Assembly: GCA_019661855.1 (NCBI GenBank)
Contig: JAIFWM010000036.1
Coordinates: 1-6,582 of the forward strand
Length of the DNA stretch: 6,582 bases
Source: Candidatus Parcubacteria bacterium
GTDB taxonomy: Bacteria > Patescibacteriota > Minisyncoccia > Phycocordibacterales > SBAW01
Reading direction: 5' to 3'
The notes under the pieces are model-generated. The model was not told the DNA's origin. It ran no database searches and worked only from the letters and a program-made list of their open reading frames with translations. Positions 1-4,754 of this stretch are shown here, one piece after another. The position numbers and the translations under genes were made by a program. The first letter of the stretch is position 1. Each line of letters starts with the position of its first letter.

Positions 1-1258
1 GGGGGGAGGACACAGCATGATCGACTGGGAAATCGCACAGCGTCATGACCTTCCTCACCCGCAGGTCATCAACGAATATGCAAAAATGATGGTTGAAGGA
101 CCTCTTAATGGAAAGAAAGTCCTTGAGGCGCGCGAAGAGGTACTCGCCTGGCTTAAAGAAGAAGGACTATACATAAAAGAGGAAGAGGTGAAGCAAAATG
201 TCTCCACATCAGAACGCACCGGCGGAATCATCGAGCCCCTCCCTAAACTGCAATGGTTTGTGGATGTAAATAAACCAATCGCCGAGCGTGACAACAAATC
301 GCTTAAAGATTTAATGCGCGAGGCAGTTTTAAGCGGCGCCGTAGATATGCCACAAGAAGGATTCAGAAGTACTTACTTGCATTGGATAGAAAATCTGCGC
401 GACTGGTGCATCTCGCGCCAAATTTGGTTTGGACATCGTATTCCTGTTTGGTATCGTGGCGAAGAAGAGTCAGTGGTGAGTATGGAAAGTCCTGGGCTTG
501 GTTGGGAGCAAGACTCTGACGTGCTTGATACTTGGTTTTCGTCGGCATTGTGGCCATTTTCAACTTTGGGTTGGCCGGAGATAACTCAAGATCTTAAAAC
601 TTTTTACCCAACGTCGCTCATGTCTCCTGCATATGAAATTTTGCAGTTATGGGTGTCACGCATGATACTCATGAGCACATTTCTTCTTGAAGAGGTGCCT
701 TTTAAAAAAGTACTTATTCATGGTTTGGTCCGTGCAAAAGATGGCCGCAAGTTTAGTAAGTCACTCAACAATGGAGTTGATCCTTTGGATATGATCGAAA
801 AATATGGAGCGGACGCGCTACGCATGGGACTCATCGTAGGAGCAACGATTGGGAGCGACGTTAAATTTGATGAACAAAAGGTCAAAGGATACAAAATGTT
901 TGCCAATAAAGTGTGGAACATCACGCGTTTTGTACTCTCGCAGGAAAATACGGGTGAACTTATGCCTCAATTAAAAACAGAGTTTGACGCACTTGCTGAG
1001 GACGTAACCCACGACATGGAAGAATATCGCATTTATCTTGCCGCCGAAAAAATATATCACTACCTTTGGGACAGATTTGCCGCACAAATTATCGAGGAGA
1101 GCAAAAACAAACCCGAGTACGGCGCAACCCTCTACTACATTCTTGAAAATTCGCTCAAACTCCTCCATCCTTTCATGCCATTCGTCACCGAAGAGATTTG
1201 GGGGTCATTGCCTGACAAAACTGGGCTTATAATGGTCAGTGAATGGCCAGTCCGCTAA
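1..1258 (+). CDS. valS: Valine--tRNA ligase, C-terminal part (5' end outside window)
   Basis: This is the cytoplasmic class I synthetase that charges tRNA-Val. The reading frame is open from base 2, so the gene starts upstream; 418 residues are visible. They begin near the end of the CP1 editing insertion (GGGHSMIDWEIAQRHDLP), then show IEPLPKLQWFV, the catalytic-core signature DWCISRQIWFGHRIPVW, then DTWFSSALWPFSTLGWPE. The signature loop is KFSKS at bases 749-763 (usual form KMSKS), inside the typical DGRK-SKSLNNGVDP context. The anticodon-binding helical domain follows and ends in PFVTEEIWGSLP and IMVSEWP. Only two residues follow that WP, so the C-terminal coiled-coil arm found in E. coli and Thermus ValRS is absent. 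The DWCISRQ/GHRIP and DTWFSS blocks separate it from IleRS and LeuRS. The last 16 bases overlap the next gene. Confidence 0.96.
   Translation, partial: GGGHSMIDWEIAQRHDLPHPQVINEYAKMMVEGPLNGKKVLEAREEVLAWLKEEGLYIKEEEVKQNVSTSERTGGIIEPLPKLQWFVDVNKPIAERDNKSLKDLMREAVLSGAVDMPQEGFRSTYLHWIENLRDWCISRQIWFGHRIPVWYRGEEESVVSMESPGLGWEQDSDVLDTWFSSALWPFSTLGWPEITQDLKTFYPTSLMSPAYEILQLWVSRMILMSTFLLEEVPFKKVLIHGLVRAKDGRKFSKSLNNGVDPLDMIEKYGADALRMGLIVGATIGSDVKFDEQKVKGYKMFANKVWNITRFVLSQENTGELMPQLKTEFDALAEDVTHDMEEYRIYLAAEKIYHYLWDRFAAQIIEESKNKPEYGATLYYILENSLKLLHPFMPFVTEEIWGSLPDKTGLIMVSEWPVR
1228..1233 (+). promoter_or_regulatory. Candidate -10 element of the PrsW-like gene, inside valS
   Basis: A perfect TATAAT lies in the last valS codons and ends 9 nt before the ATG at 1243. 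No TG extension and no good -35 are visible. If active, it would give an almost leaderless transcript for the downstream gene. It could also be chance from the Leu-Ile-Met codons. Confidence 0.4.
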
Positions 1259-1929
1259 TTTTTTTCGCTTTTTTAGGAGGTGTGGTGCCCGCACTTTTAT
1301 GGCTCGTCTTTTGGTTACTCGAAGACAGATGCGAACCGGAGCCTAAACGCTATATCTTTTTTGCGTTTGTGCTCGGCATGCTCGCTGTCTTCCCTGTTCT
1401 CTTTAGCGAGCGGTTTACTGCCGCCTACGCCTCAGGGCCCATACTACTTCTTGTGTGGGCACTTATTGAGGAAGTATTTAAGTTTGGCGCTGCCTACGTG
1501 GCTGCGCTGCACTGGCACGTGTTTGATGAACCACTCGATGCAGTTATTTACATGGTCACCGCGGCACTTGGATTTAGTGCGATGGAAAATACGCTGTTTC
1601 TCATGGGGCCGCTCCAACATGGAGACATCATCAAAACTATAGTCACGGGAGACTTGCGCTTTATTGGCGCGACACTGCTTCATACACTCTCATCAACCAC
1701 TATCGGTATGGCGCTCGCATTATCGTTTTATAAACCCGCAGCAGTGCGTAAAACGTATGCACTTATAGGAGTTATCCTTGCAACACTCTTGCATACGTTT
1801 TTTAATTTTTTTATACTTCAGGAGGGCGGAGGTGCAACGTTTTGGATTTTCCTCACCATTTGGCTTGGGGTGATCGGAATTTTGCTTTTTACTGAACGTA
1901 TCAAACAACCAGCACGCGACTACTGTTAA
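1243..1929 (+). CDS. PrsW-family glutamic-type intramembrane protease
   Basis: The product is a 228-residue polytopic membrane protein of the PrsW/CPBP-related protease superfamily, which cleaves substrates within or near the membrane. In Bacillus subtilis, PrsW cuts an anti-sigma factor; the substrate here is unknown. Visible signatures are the EDRCEPEPKR segment after the first membrane helix (residues 27-36), the EExxK motif E76-E77-K80, the D99...GFSAMEN block with E115-N116, His147 in a membrane helix, and the HTFFNFF motif with H184 and N188. Roughly seven hydrophobic segments are present. The ATG is the first possible start, since TGA directly precedes it in frame. It overlaps valS by 16 nt without a Shine-Dalgarno motif, so expression may come from coupling or from the TATAAT inside valS. 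Family assignment is firm; biological role is open. Confidence 0.9.
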   Translation: MASPLIFFAFLGGVVPALLWLVFWLLEDRCEPEPKRYIFFAFVLGMLAVFPVLFSERFTAAYASGPILLLVWALIEEVFKFGAAYVAALHWHVFDEPLDAVIYMVTAALGFSAMENTLFLMGPLQHGDIIKTIVTGDLRFIGATLLHTLSSTTIGMALALSFYKPAAVRKTYALIGVILATLLHTFFNFFILQEGGGATFWIFLTIWLGVIGILLFTERIKQPARDYC

Positions 1930-1930
1930 G

Positions 1931-1939
1931 TGTTACAAT
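1931..1939 (+). promoter_or_regulatory. Extended -10 promoter of hsp20
   Basis: TG-T-TACAAT begins one base after the stop codon of the preceding gene. It ends 13 nt before the hsp20 ATG, giving a predicted leader of about 6 nt. No good -35 is visible, as is usual for extended -10 promoters. The surrounding TTAAGTGTTACAAT recurs almost exactly in front of tRNA-Gly. Confidence 0.6.
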
Positions 1940-1952
1940 AAAAAAAGAAATT

Positions 1953-2468
1953 ATGGCGCGCGAAAAACGATCACTATTTGAATGGCTTACCGGAGGATCC
2001 GGAGACAATGACTTTTCATTCGACGACTTAGAAACTGGCTCGGGCATGGCGCCTCAGCGCCCGCAAGAGAGGCGTGCAAGTTTGGGTGGCGGCCCCATGC
2101 ACACTTCCCCTGCTCCTGAGCCCCTTGTAGAAGAAGCAGAAGGCGAATTAGCGGTAGATGTCTATCAAACTCCTACGCACATAATCATCAAAGCAATGAT
2201 TGCAGGCGTGAAGCCCGAAGACTTGGACGTGTCTATCACCCGCGACATGGTTACCTTGCGTGGCAAACGCGAACGTCATACTGAAGGTACTGCGGGAGAC
2301 TTTTTCTTTTCCGAGCTGTACTGGGGTTCATTTGCGCGCACGATAGTCCTCCCCCAAGAAGTAGAGATTGAAGAAGCTGAGGCAACCGAAAAACACGGAC
2401 TCCTTACCATCCGTCTTCCTAAGCTCGACAAAGGCCGCCACGCTAAACTTAAAGTTAGATCAAACTAA
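1953..2468 (+). CDS. hsp20: Hsp20/alpha-crystallin family small heat-shock protein
   Basis: This is an ATP-independent cytoplasmic holdase chaperone that binds unfolding proteins and normally forms oligomers. Residues 1 to about 64 are a Gly/Pro/acidic, probably disordered arm that starts with a short basic-hydrophobic segment (KRSLFEWL). The alpha-crystallin domain covers roughly residues 65-160. It opens with ELAVDVYQTPTHIIIKAMIAGVKPEDLDVSI and carries the family hallmark A-(x)n-GLLTIRLPK near its end. The tail contains LKV at residues 166-168, an equivalent of the IxI motif that docks onto neighbouring subunits. Length (171 aa) is at the long side for the bacterial family because of the N-terminal arm. 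The start ATG lies just behind an extended -10; the A-rich leader has no Shine-Dalgarno. The stop is 3 nt from the end of the convergent tRNA-Phe. Confidence 0.93.
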   Translation: MAREKRSLFEWLTGGSGDNDFSFDDLETGSGMAPQRPQERRASLGGGPMHTSPAPEPLVEEAEGELAVDVYQTPTHIIIKAMIAGVKPEDLDVSITRDMVTLRGKRERHTEGTAGDFFFSELYWGSFARTIVLPQEVEIEEAEATEKHGLLTIRLPKLDKGRHAKLKVRSN

Positions 2469-2471
2469 TTC

Positions 2472-2547
2472 TGGTGCTTGGGGCCGGGCTCGAACCGGCG
2501 ACCCCCTCCTCTTCAGGGAGATGCTCTACCAACTGAGCTACCCAAGC
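2472..2547 (-). tRNA. tRNA-Phe (anticodon GAA)
   Basis: Read on the minus strand this is a complete cloverleaf. The acceptor GCTTGGG pairs with CCCAAGC; the D-arm is GCTC/GAGC with GG in the loop; the anticodon stem TCTCC/GGAGG closes the loop CTGAAGA (GAA at 2514-2512); the T-arm is GCCGG/CCGGC with TTCGAGC. The discriminator is A and the CCA end is encoded (2474-2472). Its 5' end lies only 2 nt after the stop of the upstream membrane-protein gene, so it is probably co-transcribed or driven from inside that gene. A TG-T-TACAAA at 2584-2576 is a candidate internal promoter. Confidence 0.97.
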
Positions 2548-2549
2548 AT

Positions 2550-2831
2550 TTATAGACCGTATTGTTTTAGAAGTGTTTGTAACAAGCCTCCGGAATCTCC
2601 TGACCCACCCGAGAAGCCTGTGTAAATTTGGAGCAACTGGTTCATGTATGGTCCAAGAAAGTAATAGTAGACGGCGGTGGTGAGTACCAAAACTGCTATC
2701 CACCAGCCCCAACTAATAATCCGGCCCCATACTGCGCCGCGATGCATTTTACGCACTGTGGCGTTAGTATCCTCGAGGAGCTTTCGTTGAATTCTAAGCT
2801 CCTCTTTTAACTCTTCTATGTCAGTGTCCAC
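2550..2831 (-). CDS. Small coiled-coil plus single-helix membrane protein, unknown function
   Basis: The product has 93 residues and I cannot name it. Residues 1-30 are charged and heptad-like (IEELKEELRIQRKLLEDTN), fitting a short coiled coil. A basic patch (RKMHRGAVWGR) comes next, then a Trp-rich hydrophobic helix at about residues 38-60. The tail is short and Gly/Ser-rich (GFSGGSGDSGG) and ends in LLQTLLKQYGL. The likely topology is a cytoplasmic coiled coil with one membrane anchor; small proteins of this layout are common in Parcubacteria genomes (recalled, not searched). The start is GTG. It is supported by the extended -10 TGCTATATT ending exactly 7 nt upstream, which predicts a leaderless mRNA. 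The TAA stop is 2 nt before the mature tRNA-Phe. Confidence 0.8.
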   Translation of the reverse strand: MDTDIEELKEELRIQRKLLEDTNATVRKMHRGAVWGRIISWGWWIAVLVLTTAVYYYFLGPYMNQLLQIYTGFSGGSGDSGGLLQTLLKQYGL

Positions 2832-2838
2832 GGTGTCA

Positions 2839-2847
2839 AATATAGCA
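2839..2847 (-). promoter_or_regulatory. Extended -10 promoter of the small membrane protein
   Basis: On the minus strand this reads TG-C-TATATT. The hexamer ends 7 nt before the GTG at 2831, so the start codon falls at the expected +1. Its TG end is 5 bp from the tRNA-Arg extended -10 on the other strand. Confidence 0.6.
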
Positions 2848-2852
2848 GAAAA

Positions 2853-2861
2853 TGGTAGATT
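2853..2861 (+). promoter_or_regulatory. Extended -10 promoter of tRNA-Arg
   Basis: TG-G-TAGATT ends 11 nt before the mature tRNA 5' end, predicting a leader of a few bases. It is divergent from the promoter at 2839-2847. Confidence 0.5.
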
Positions 2862-2872
2862 TTTACAGGTCT

Positions 2873-2944
2873 GCCCTCGTAGCTCAATGGATAGAGCAAT
2901 CCCGTCCTAAGGGAAAGATGTAGGTTCGATTCCTGCCGAGGGCA
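2873..2944 (+). tRNA. tRNA-Arg (anticodon CCU)
   Basis: This cloverleaf decodes AGG. The acceptor GCCCTCG pairs with CGAGGGC; the D-arm is GCTC/GAGC with GG in the loop; the anticodon loop is GTCCTAA with CCT at 2906-2908; the variable loop has 4 nt; the T-arm is GTAGG/CCTGC with TTCGATT. The discriminator is A. The anticodon stem ATCCC/GGGAA leaves an A-A mismatch at its outer pair (2899 with 2915). CCA is not encoded. The gene faces the glutaredoxin gene, whose stop lies 7 nt beyond. Confidence 0.94.
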
Positions 2945-2951
2945 CAAAAGT

Positions 2952-3194
2952 TTACGCCTCTATTCCTAATTTTTCGGCAATGCGGTCACGGTCAAAGCCG
3001 ACCATCACGTTGTCGTTGATGACAATAACCGGTACACCAAGTTGGCCCGTAAGTTGAATCATCTCTTGGCGCTTTGCAGCGTCACTCGCGACGTCATGCG
3101 CGGTGTACTGAACATTTTTTTCAGCAAAAAAATCTTTCGCCATTTTGCAAAAGTGACAAGTTGGGGTTGAGTATATGGTAACGTGCTTATCCAT
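2952..3194 (-). CDS. Glutaredoxin-like thiol-disulfide oxidoreductase
   Basis: This 80-residue, single-domain thioredoxin-fold protein should reduce disulfides or mixed disulfides in the cytoplasm. It opens with a beta strand (HVTIYSTPTC) leading into a CHFC active site, Cys13 and Cys16. The GVPVIVIND segment carries the cis-proline (Pro55) expected beside the active site, and VGFDRDRI matches the glutathione-site region of the family. The length and the CxxC followed by an FxxK-type helix resemble NrdH/YruB-type glutaredoxins, which may use thioredoxin reductase rather than glutathione; the natural reductant cannot be told from sequence. The ATG follows a perfect extended -10 by 27 nt, with no Shine-Dalgarno. 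It lies downstream of the LUD gene on the same strand but has its own promoter. Confidence 0.9.
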   Translation of the reverse strand: MDKHVTIYSTPTCHFCKMAKDFFAEKNVQYTAHDVASDAAKRQEMIQLTGQLGVPVIVINDNVMVGFDRDRIAEKLGIEA

Positions 3195-3221
3195 AGGTTT
3201 TTATTTACTACTAGTGTCTAA

Positions 3222-3230
3222 ATTATAGCA
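3222..3230 (-). promoter_or_regulatory. Extended -10 promoter of the glutaredoxin-like gene
   Basis: On the minus strand this reads TG-C-TATAAT, a full consensus extended -10, starting 5 nt after the LUD stop codon. It predicts a leader of about 20 nt without a ribosome binding site, so this gene differs from the leaderless genes nearby. Confidence 0.65.
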
Positions 3231-3235
3231 TTAAA

Positions 3236-3853
3236 TTAAAATCCAAGCTTCTCTTTTACGAAAATCACTCGTACCGTGCGGCCAGTAAAGGGGCTTTCTC
3301 CGTGGAAAATAAGCTCTTTATTGAGTTTGGTATGCATCTGGTGGGCCTGCATCATGCGCTCGTCTTCAAGCCCAACTACATGCTCCACAAGGCGTTTCCT
3401 TGCGTCCTCGAGCGTGGGAACCACCTTTTGTGCACCCACTACAAAGATAGGGTTTTGAGACGAATAAACGACGTGGGGCAACTGACTGCCGGTATTAGAG
3501 GCAACAACAAACTCCCCTGTTTGTGCCATAGCGTGCACACTCCCAACATAATAGTCCGACAGTAACGATTGCTTGCGAAGTAGTGCTTGTTTGGCTGGAT
3601 CCTTCTCGGCCAAAATTTGTTCGTGGAGATTCTGCCACTCATGCTCTCCTGACTTTAGATATTTGATGTAGCCAACTTCTTCAAGGGTTCGAGAAGAACC
3701 ATTCATGACCGACGCTCCTTTGGGTATGAGTTCTTTTAGTCGACTAAGTGCCTCGGCCCCGTTCTCTACCACCTCAGCATGTACGTTATTCACTTCAAGA
3801 GCTTTTACGGTTGCTTGTAATGTTTCATCTGACGCAAGTGTTGTGTAGTTCAT
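3236..3853 (-). CDS. LUD-domain protein (LutC/YkgG family)
   Basis: The product is a 205-residue protein made of a single LUD domain. The family includes LutC, part of the lactate-utilisation LutABC complex, but many stand-alone members have no known reaction. Family features visible are the N-terminal helix followed by GASVMNGSSRTLEEVGY (residues 46-62), the core YYVGSVHAMAQTGEFVVASNTGSQLP, and the C-terminal strand VVGAQKVVPTLEDA. No LutA or LutB partner (Cys-rich or iron-sulfur protein) is in the window, so lactate oxidation should not be assumed. The ATG lies 7 nt behind a TATACT -10, predicting a leaderless mRNA. The gene is divergent from an HxlR-type regulator, and one of two matching inverted repeats covers its -35, so repression or derepression by that regulator is likely. 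Confidence 0.86.
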   Translation of the reverse strand: MNYTTLASDETLQATVKALEVNNVHAEVVENGAEALSRLKELIPKGASVMNGSSRTLEEVGYIKYLKSGEHEWQNLHEQILAEKDPAKQALLRKQSLLSDYYVGSVHAMAQTGEFVVASNTGSQLPHVVYSSQNPIFVVGAQKVVPTLEDARKRLVEHVVGLEDERMMQAHQMHTKLNKELIFHGESPFTGRTVRVIFVKEKLGF

Positions 3854-3860
3854 ACAGAGT

Positions 3861-3866
3861 AGTATA
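3861..3866 (-). promoter_or_regulatory. -10 element of the LUD gene promoter
   Basis: On the minus strand TATACT ends 7 nt before the ATG at 3853. A TTTACT at 3889-3884 sits 17 nt upstream as a moderate -35 (4 of 6 consensus bases). That -35 lies inside operator 1. There is no TG extension. Confidence 0.6.
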
Positions 3867-3872
3867 AAACCT

Positions 3873-3893
3873 ATACTTTACATAGTAAAGTAT
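3873..3893. promoter_or_regulatory. Operator 1, perfect inverted repeat for the HxlR-type regulator
   Basis: Arms ATACTTTAC and GTAAAGTAT flank a 3-nt centre ATA, giving a perfect 9-bp inverted repeat centred on 3883. It covers the predicted -35 of the LUD gene. An almost identical site lies 39 bp away, centre to centre, which makes a shared dimeric binder likely; the adjacent HxlR-type protein is the obvious candidate. Confidence 0.7.
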
Positions 3894-3912
3894 TTAGCAC
3901 ATCCGAAGACAT

Positions 3913-3931
3913 TACTTTATTTTGTAAAGTA
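3913..3931. promoter_or_regulatory. Operator 2, inverted repeat over the regulator's own promoter
   Basis: TACTTTAT, centre TTT, GTAAAGTA: the same arms as operator 1 with one change, which still allows a T-G pair at the innermost position. It is centred on 3922 and covers the predicted -35 (TTGTAA, 3922-3927) of the regulator gene, pointing to autoregulation. Confidence 0.68.
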
Positions 3932-3940
3932 CGGCGGCAA

Positions 3941-3949
3941 TGCTATACT
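3941..3949 (+). promoter_or_regulatory. Extended -10 promoter of the HxlR-type regulator
   Basis: TG-C-TATACT ends exactly 7 nt before the ATG at 3957, so the mRNA is predicted to be leaderless. TTGTAA at 3922-3927, 16 nt upstream, can serve as the -35 and lies in operator 2. Confidence 0.65.
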
Positions 3950-3956
3950 GGGCGAC

Positions 3957-4247
3957 ATGACCACGACCGACAAAGAGTGCCCGATGCATAAGACGGCTCT
4001 ACTTCTTTCAGACCCCTGGACAATGCTCCTCATGCGAGACCTCCTCACCGGTCCTCGCCGCTTTTGTGACCTCGAGCGCTCGCTCGTGGGGATATCAACA
4101 CGCACGCTAACCCTAAAACTTAAAAAACTTGAAGAGGAGCGGATGCTCAAAAAGTCTAAAGAGGGTACGTACGTTATTACCCGCAAAGGTAAAGGGCTCG
4201 CTCCGGTAGAACGCGCCATGCGTCGTTATGGAGAGAAGTATCTTTAA
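3957..4247 (+). CDS. HxlR-family winged-helix transcriptional regulator
   Basis: This is a 96-residue DNA-binding protein, expected to act as a dimer. It has the HxlR/DUF24 layout: an N-terminal Cys-Pro (C8-P9), LLLSDPWTMLLMRDLL (family form: GGKW plus helix), a GPRRFCDLERSL helix, recognition helix GISTRTLTLKLKKLEEE, then a short wing (KEGTYVITRKGKGL) and an end helix. C8 matches the position of the redox- or electrophile-sensing cysteine of YodB and HypR; C37 is a second cysteine. It is slightly shorter than the usual 100-130 residues. It is divergent from the LUD gene with two matching inverted repeats between them, so it probably controls both genes. The ATG is favoured by the -10 that ends 7 nt upstream. 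tRNA-Gly follows on the same strand from its own promoter. Confidence 0.88.
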   Translation: MTTTDKECPMHKTALLLSDPWTMLLMRDLLTGPRRFCDLERSLVGISTRTLTLKLKKLEEERMLKKSKEGTYVITRKGKGLAPVERAMRRYGEKYL

Positions 4248-4248
4248 G

Positions 4249-4257
4249 TGTTAAAAT
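4249..4257 (+). promoter_or_regulatory. Extended -10 promoter of tRNA-Gly
   Basis: TG-T-TAAAAT starts one base after the regulator's stop codon and ends 10 nt before the mature tRNA. The block TTAAGTGTTAAAAT (4244-4257) matches the hsp20 promoter block at 1926-1939 in 13 of 14 bases. Confidence 0.6.
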
Positions 4258-4267
4258 CTTTTTTATC

Positions 4268-4338
4268 GCGAGTGTAGTTTAGTGGTAGAACTTGTGCTTC
4301 CCAAGCATAGGGCGGGGGTTCGATTCCCCCCACTCGCA
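4268..4338 (+). tRNA. tRNA-Gly (anticodon CCC)
   Basis: This cloverleaf decodes GGG. The acceptor GCGAGTG pairs with CACTCGC; the D-arm is GTTT/GAAC with GG in the loop; the anticodon stem TGTGC/GCATA has one G-T pair and closes loop TTCCCAA (CCC at 4300-4302); the variable loop has 4 nt; the T-arm is GGGGG/CCCCC with TTCGATT. The discriminator is A and CCA is not encoded. The next base belongs to the stop codon of the convergent FtsB-like gene. Confidence 0.96.
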
Positions 4339-4734
4339 CTAAAAGGGCCAGAGGGCGTTAAAGACGCGTACAAATATATTCTGTGGCTTAAATGTGCTGT
4401 TTGGCGAGGTTGATGCAGCCTCACGCACTATCTCTATCTTCCCCTCCCCGGCTTGAGCCAACCCATAGCGTTTGCGGATCTCTGCCTCTAGCCCACGGCG
4501 CGAGTCAAACGACTCCACAGCAGCGCTTACCTGGGTCCTTTGATCCTCTAGATCGATTAAATGTACCTGCGCCTGCTTACTTGCTAAAGCAGCCTGCGAA
4601 AACTTGCCATACATGTTATATGCCGCTCGTGCAGCCACGAAGGCGATGACTCCAAGTACCACCAAACCCACAACAGAGCGTAAAAAACGCATGAGGATTT
4701 GGGTCTTTATTTGGCGTTTGGAGAAGTCCTGCAT
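4339..4734 (-). CDS. Septum formation initiator family protein (FtsB/DivIC-like)
   Basis: The product is a 131-residue bitopic membrane protein of the FtsB/DivIC type, part of the divisome sub-complex that links early and late division proteins. A basic cytoplasmic segment (KRQIKTQILMRFLR) precedes one membrane helix at about residues 20-40. Then comes a coiled coil (about 44-80) and the diagnostic block RRGLEAEIRKRYGLAQAGEGKIEIV (79-103), equivalent to the R-x-x-LGL-x-x-GE signature of the family. The tail ends in VFNALWPF. The ATG is preceded by TG-A-TATCCT ending 7 nt upstream, so the mRNA is predicted leaderless. The TAG stop abuts the last base of convergent tRNA-Gly. Its -10 overlaps that of a divergent small membrane-peptide gene. 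The family is likely; which of FtsB or DivIC is closer cannot be told. Confidence 0.82.
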   Translation of the reverse strand: MQDFSKRQIKTQILMRFLRSVVGLVVLGVIAFVAARAAYNMYGKFSQAALASKQAQVHLIDLEDQRTQVSAAVESFDSRRGLEAEIRKRYGLAQAGEGKIEIVREAASTSPNSTFKPQNIFVRVFNALWPF

Positions 4735-4740
4735 ATAGGG

Positions 4741-4750
4741 TAGGATATCA
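4741..4750. promoter_or_regulatory. Overlapping divergent -10 elements (FtsB-like gene and small membrane peptide)
   Basis: On the minus strand TG-A-TATCCT (4750-4742) is an extended -10 ending 7 nt before the FtsB-like ATG. On the plus strand TAGGAT (4741-4746) is a weaker -10 ending 8 nt before the ATG at 4755. The two hexamers share five base pairs, suggesting one bidirectional promoter. The minus-strand call is stronger than the plus-strand one. Confidence 0.5.
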
Positions 4751-4754
4751 CTAA

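Noticed and set aside
206..250. Loss of zinc-binding cysteines before the IEP motif in ValRS
   Set aside because: E. coli ValRS also lacks these cysteines, so this is normal family variation.
1233..1265. Stem TGGTCA/TGGCCA followed by a T-run, looking like a terminator for valS
   Set aside because: The stem is only 6 bp with a G-T pair, the T-run lies 10 nt beyond it, and everything is inside valS or the protease coding sequence.
1275..1287. AGGAGG followed by in-frame GTG codons as an alternative start for the PrsW-like gene
   Set aside because: The spacing is 1 or 4 nt, too short, and starting there would cut the first membrane helix. The motif comes from Gly-Gly codons.
2368..2625. Plus-strand open frame across the hsp20 end, tRNA-Phe and the small membrane gene
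   Set aside because: It reads through a tRNA antisense and overlaps two supported genes; the product has no recognisable feature.
3302..3565. Plus-strand frame opposite the LUD gene
   Set aside because: It is a shadow of the well-supported LUD coding sequence with no promoter or protein motif.
3236..3853. LUD gene as part of a lactate-utilisation (LutABC) operon
   Set aside because: No LutA or LutB gene is adjacent; the neighbours are a regulator and a glutaredoxin gene.
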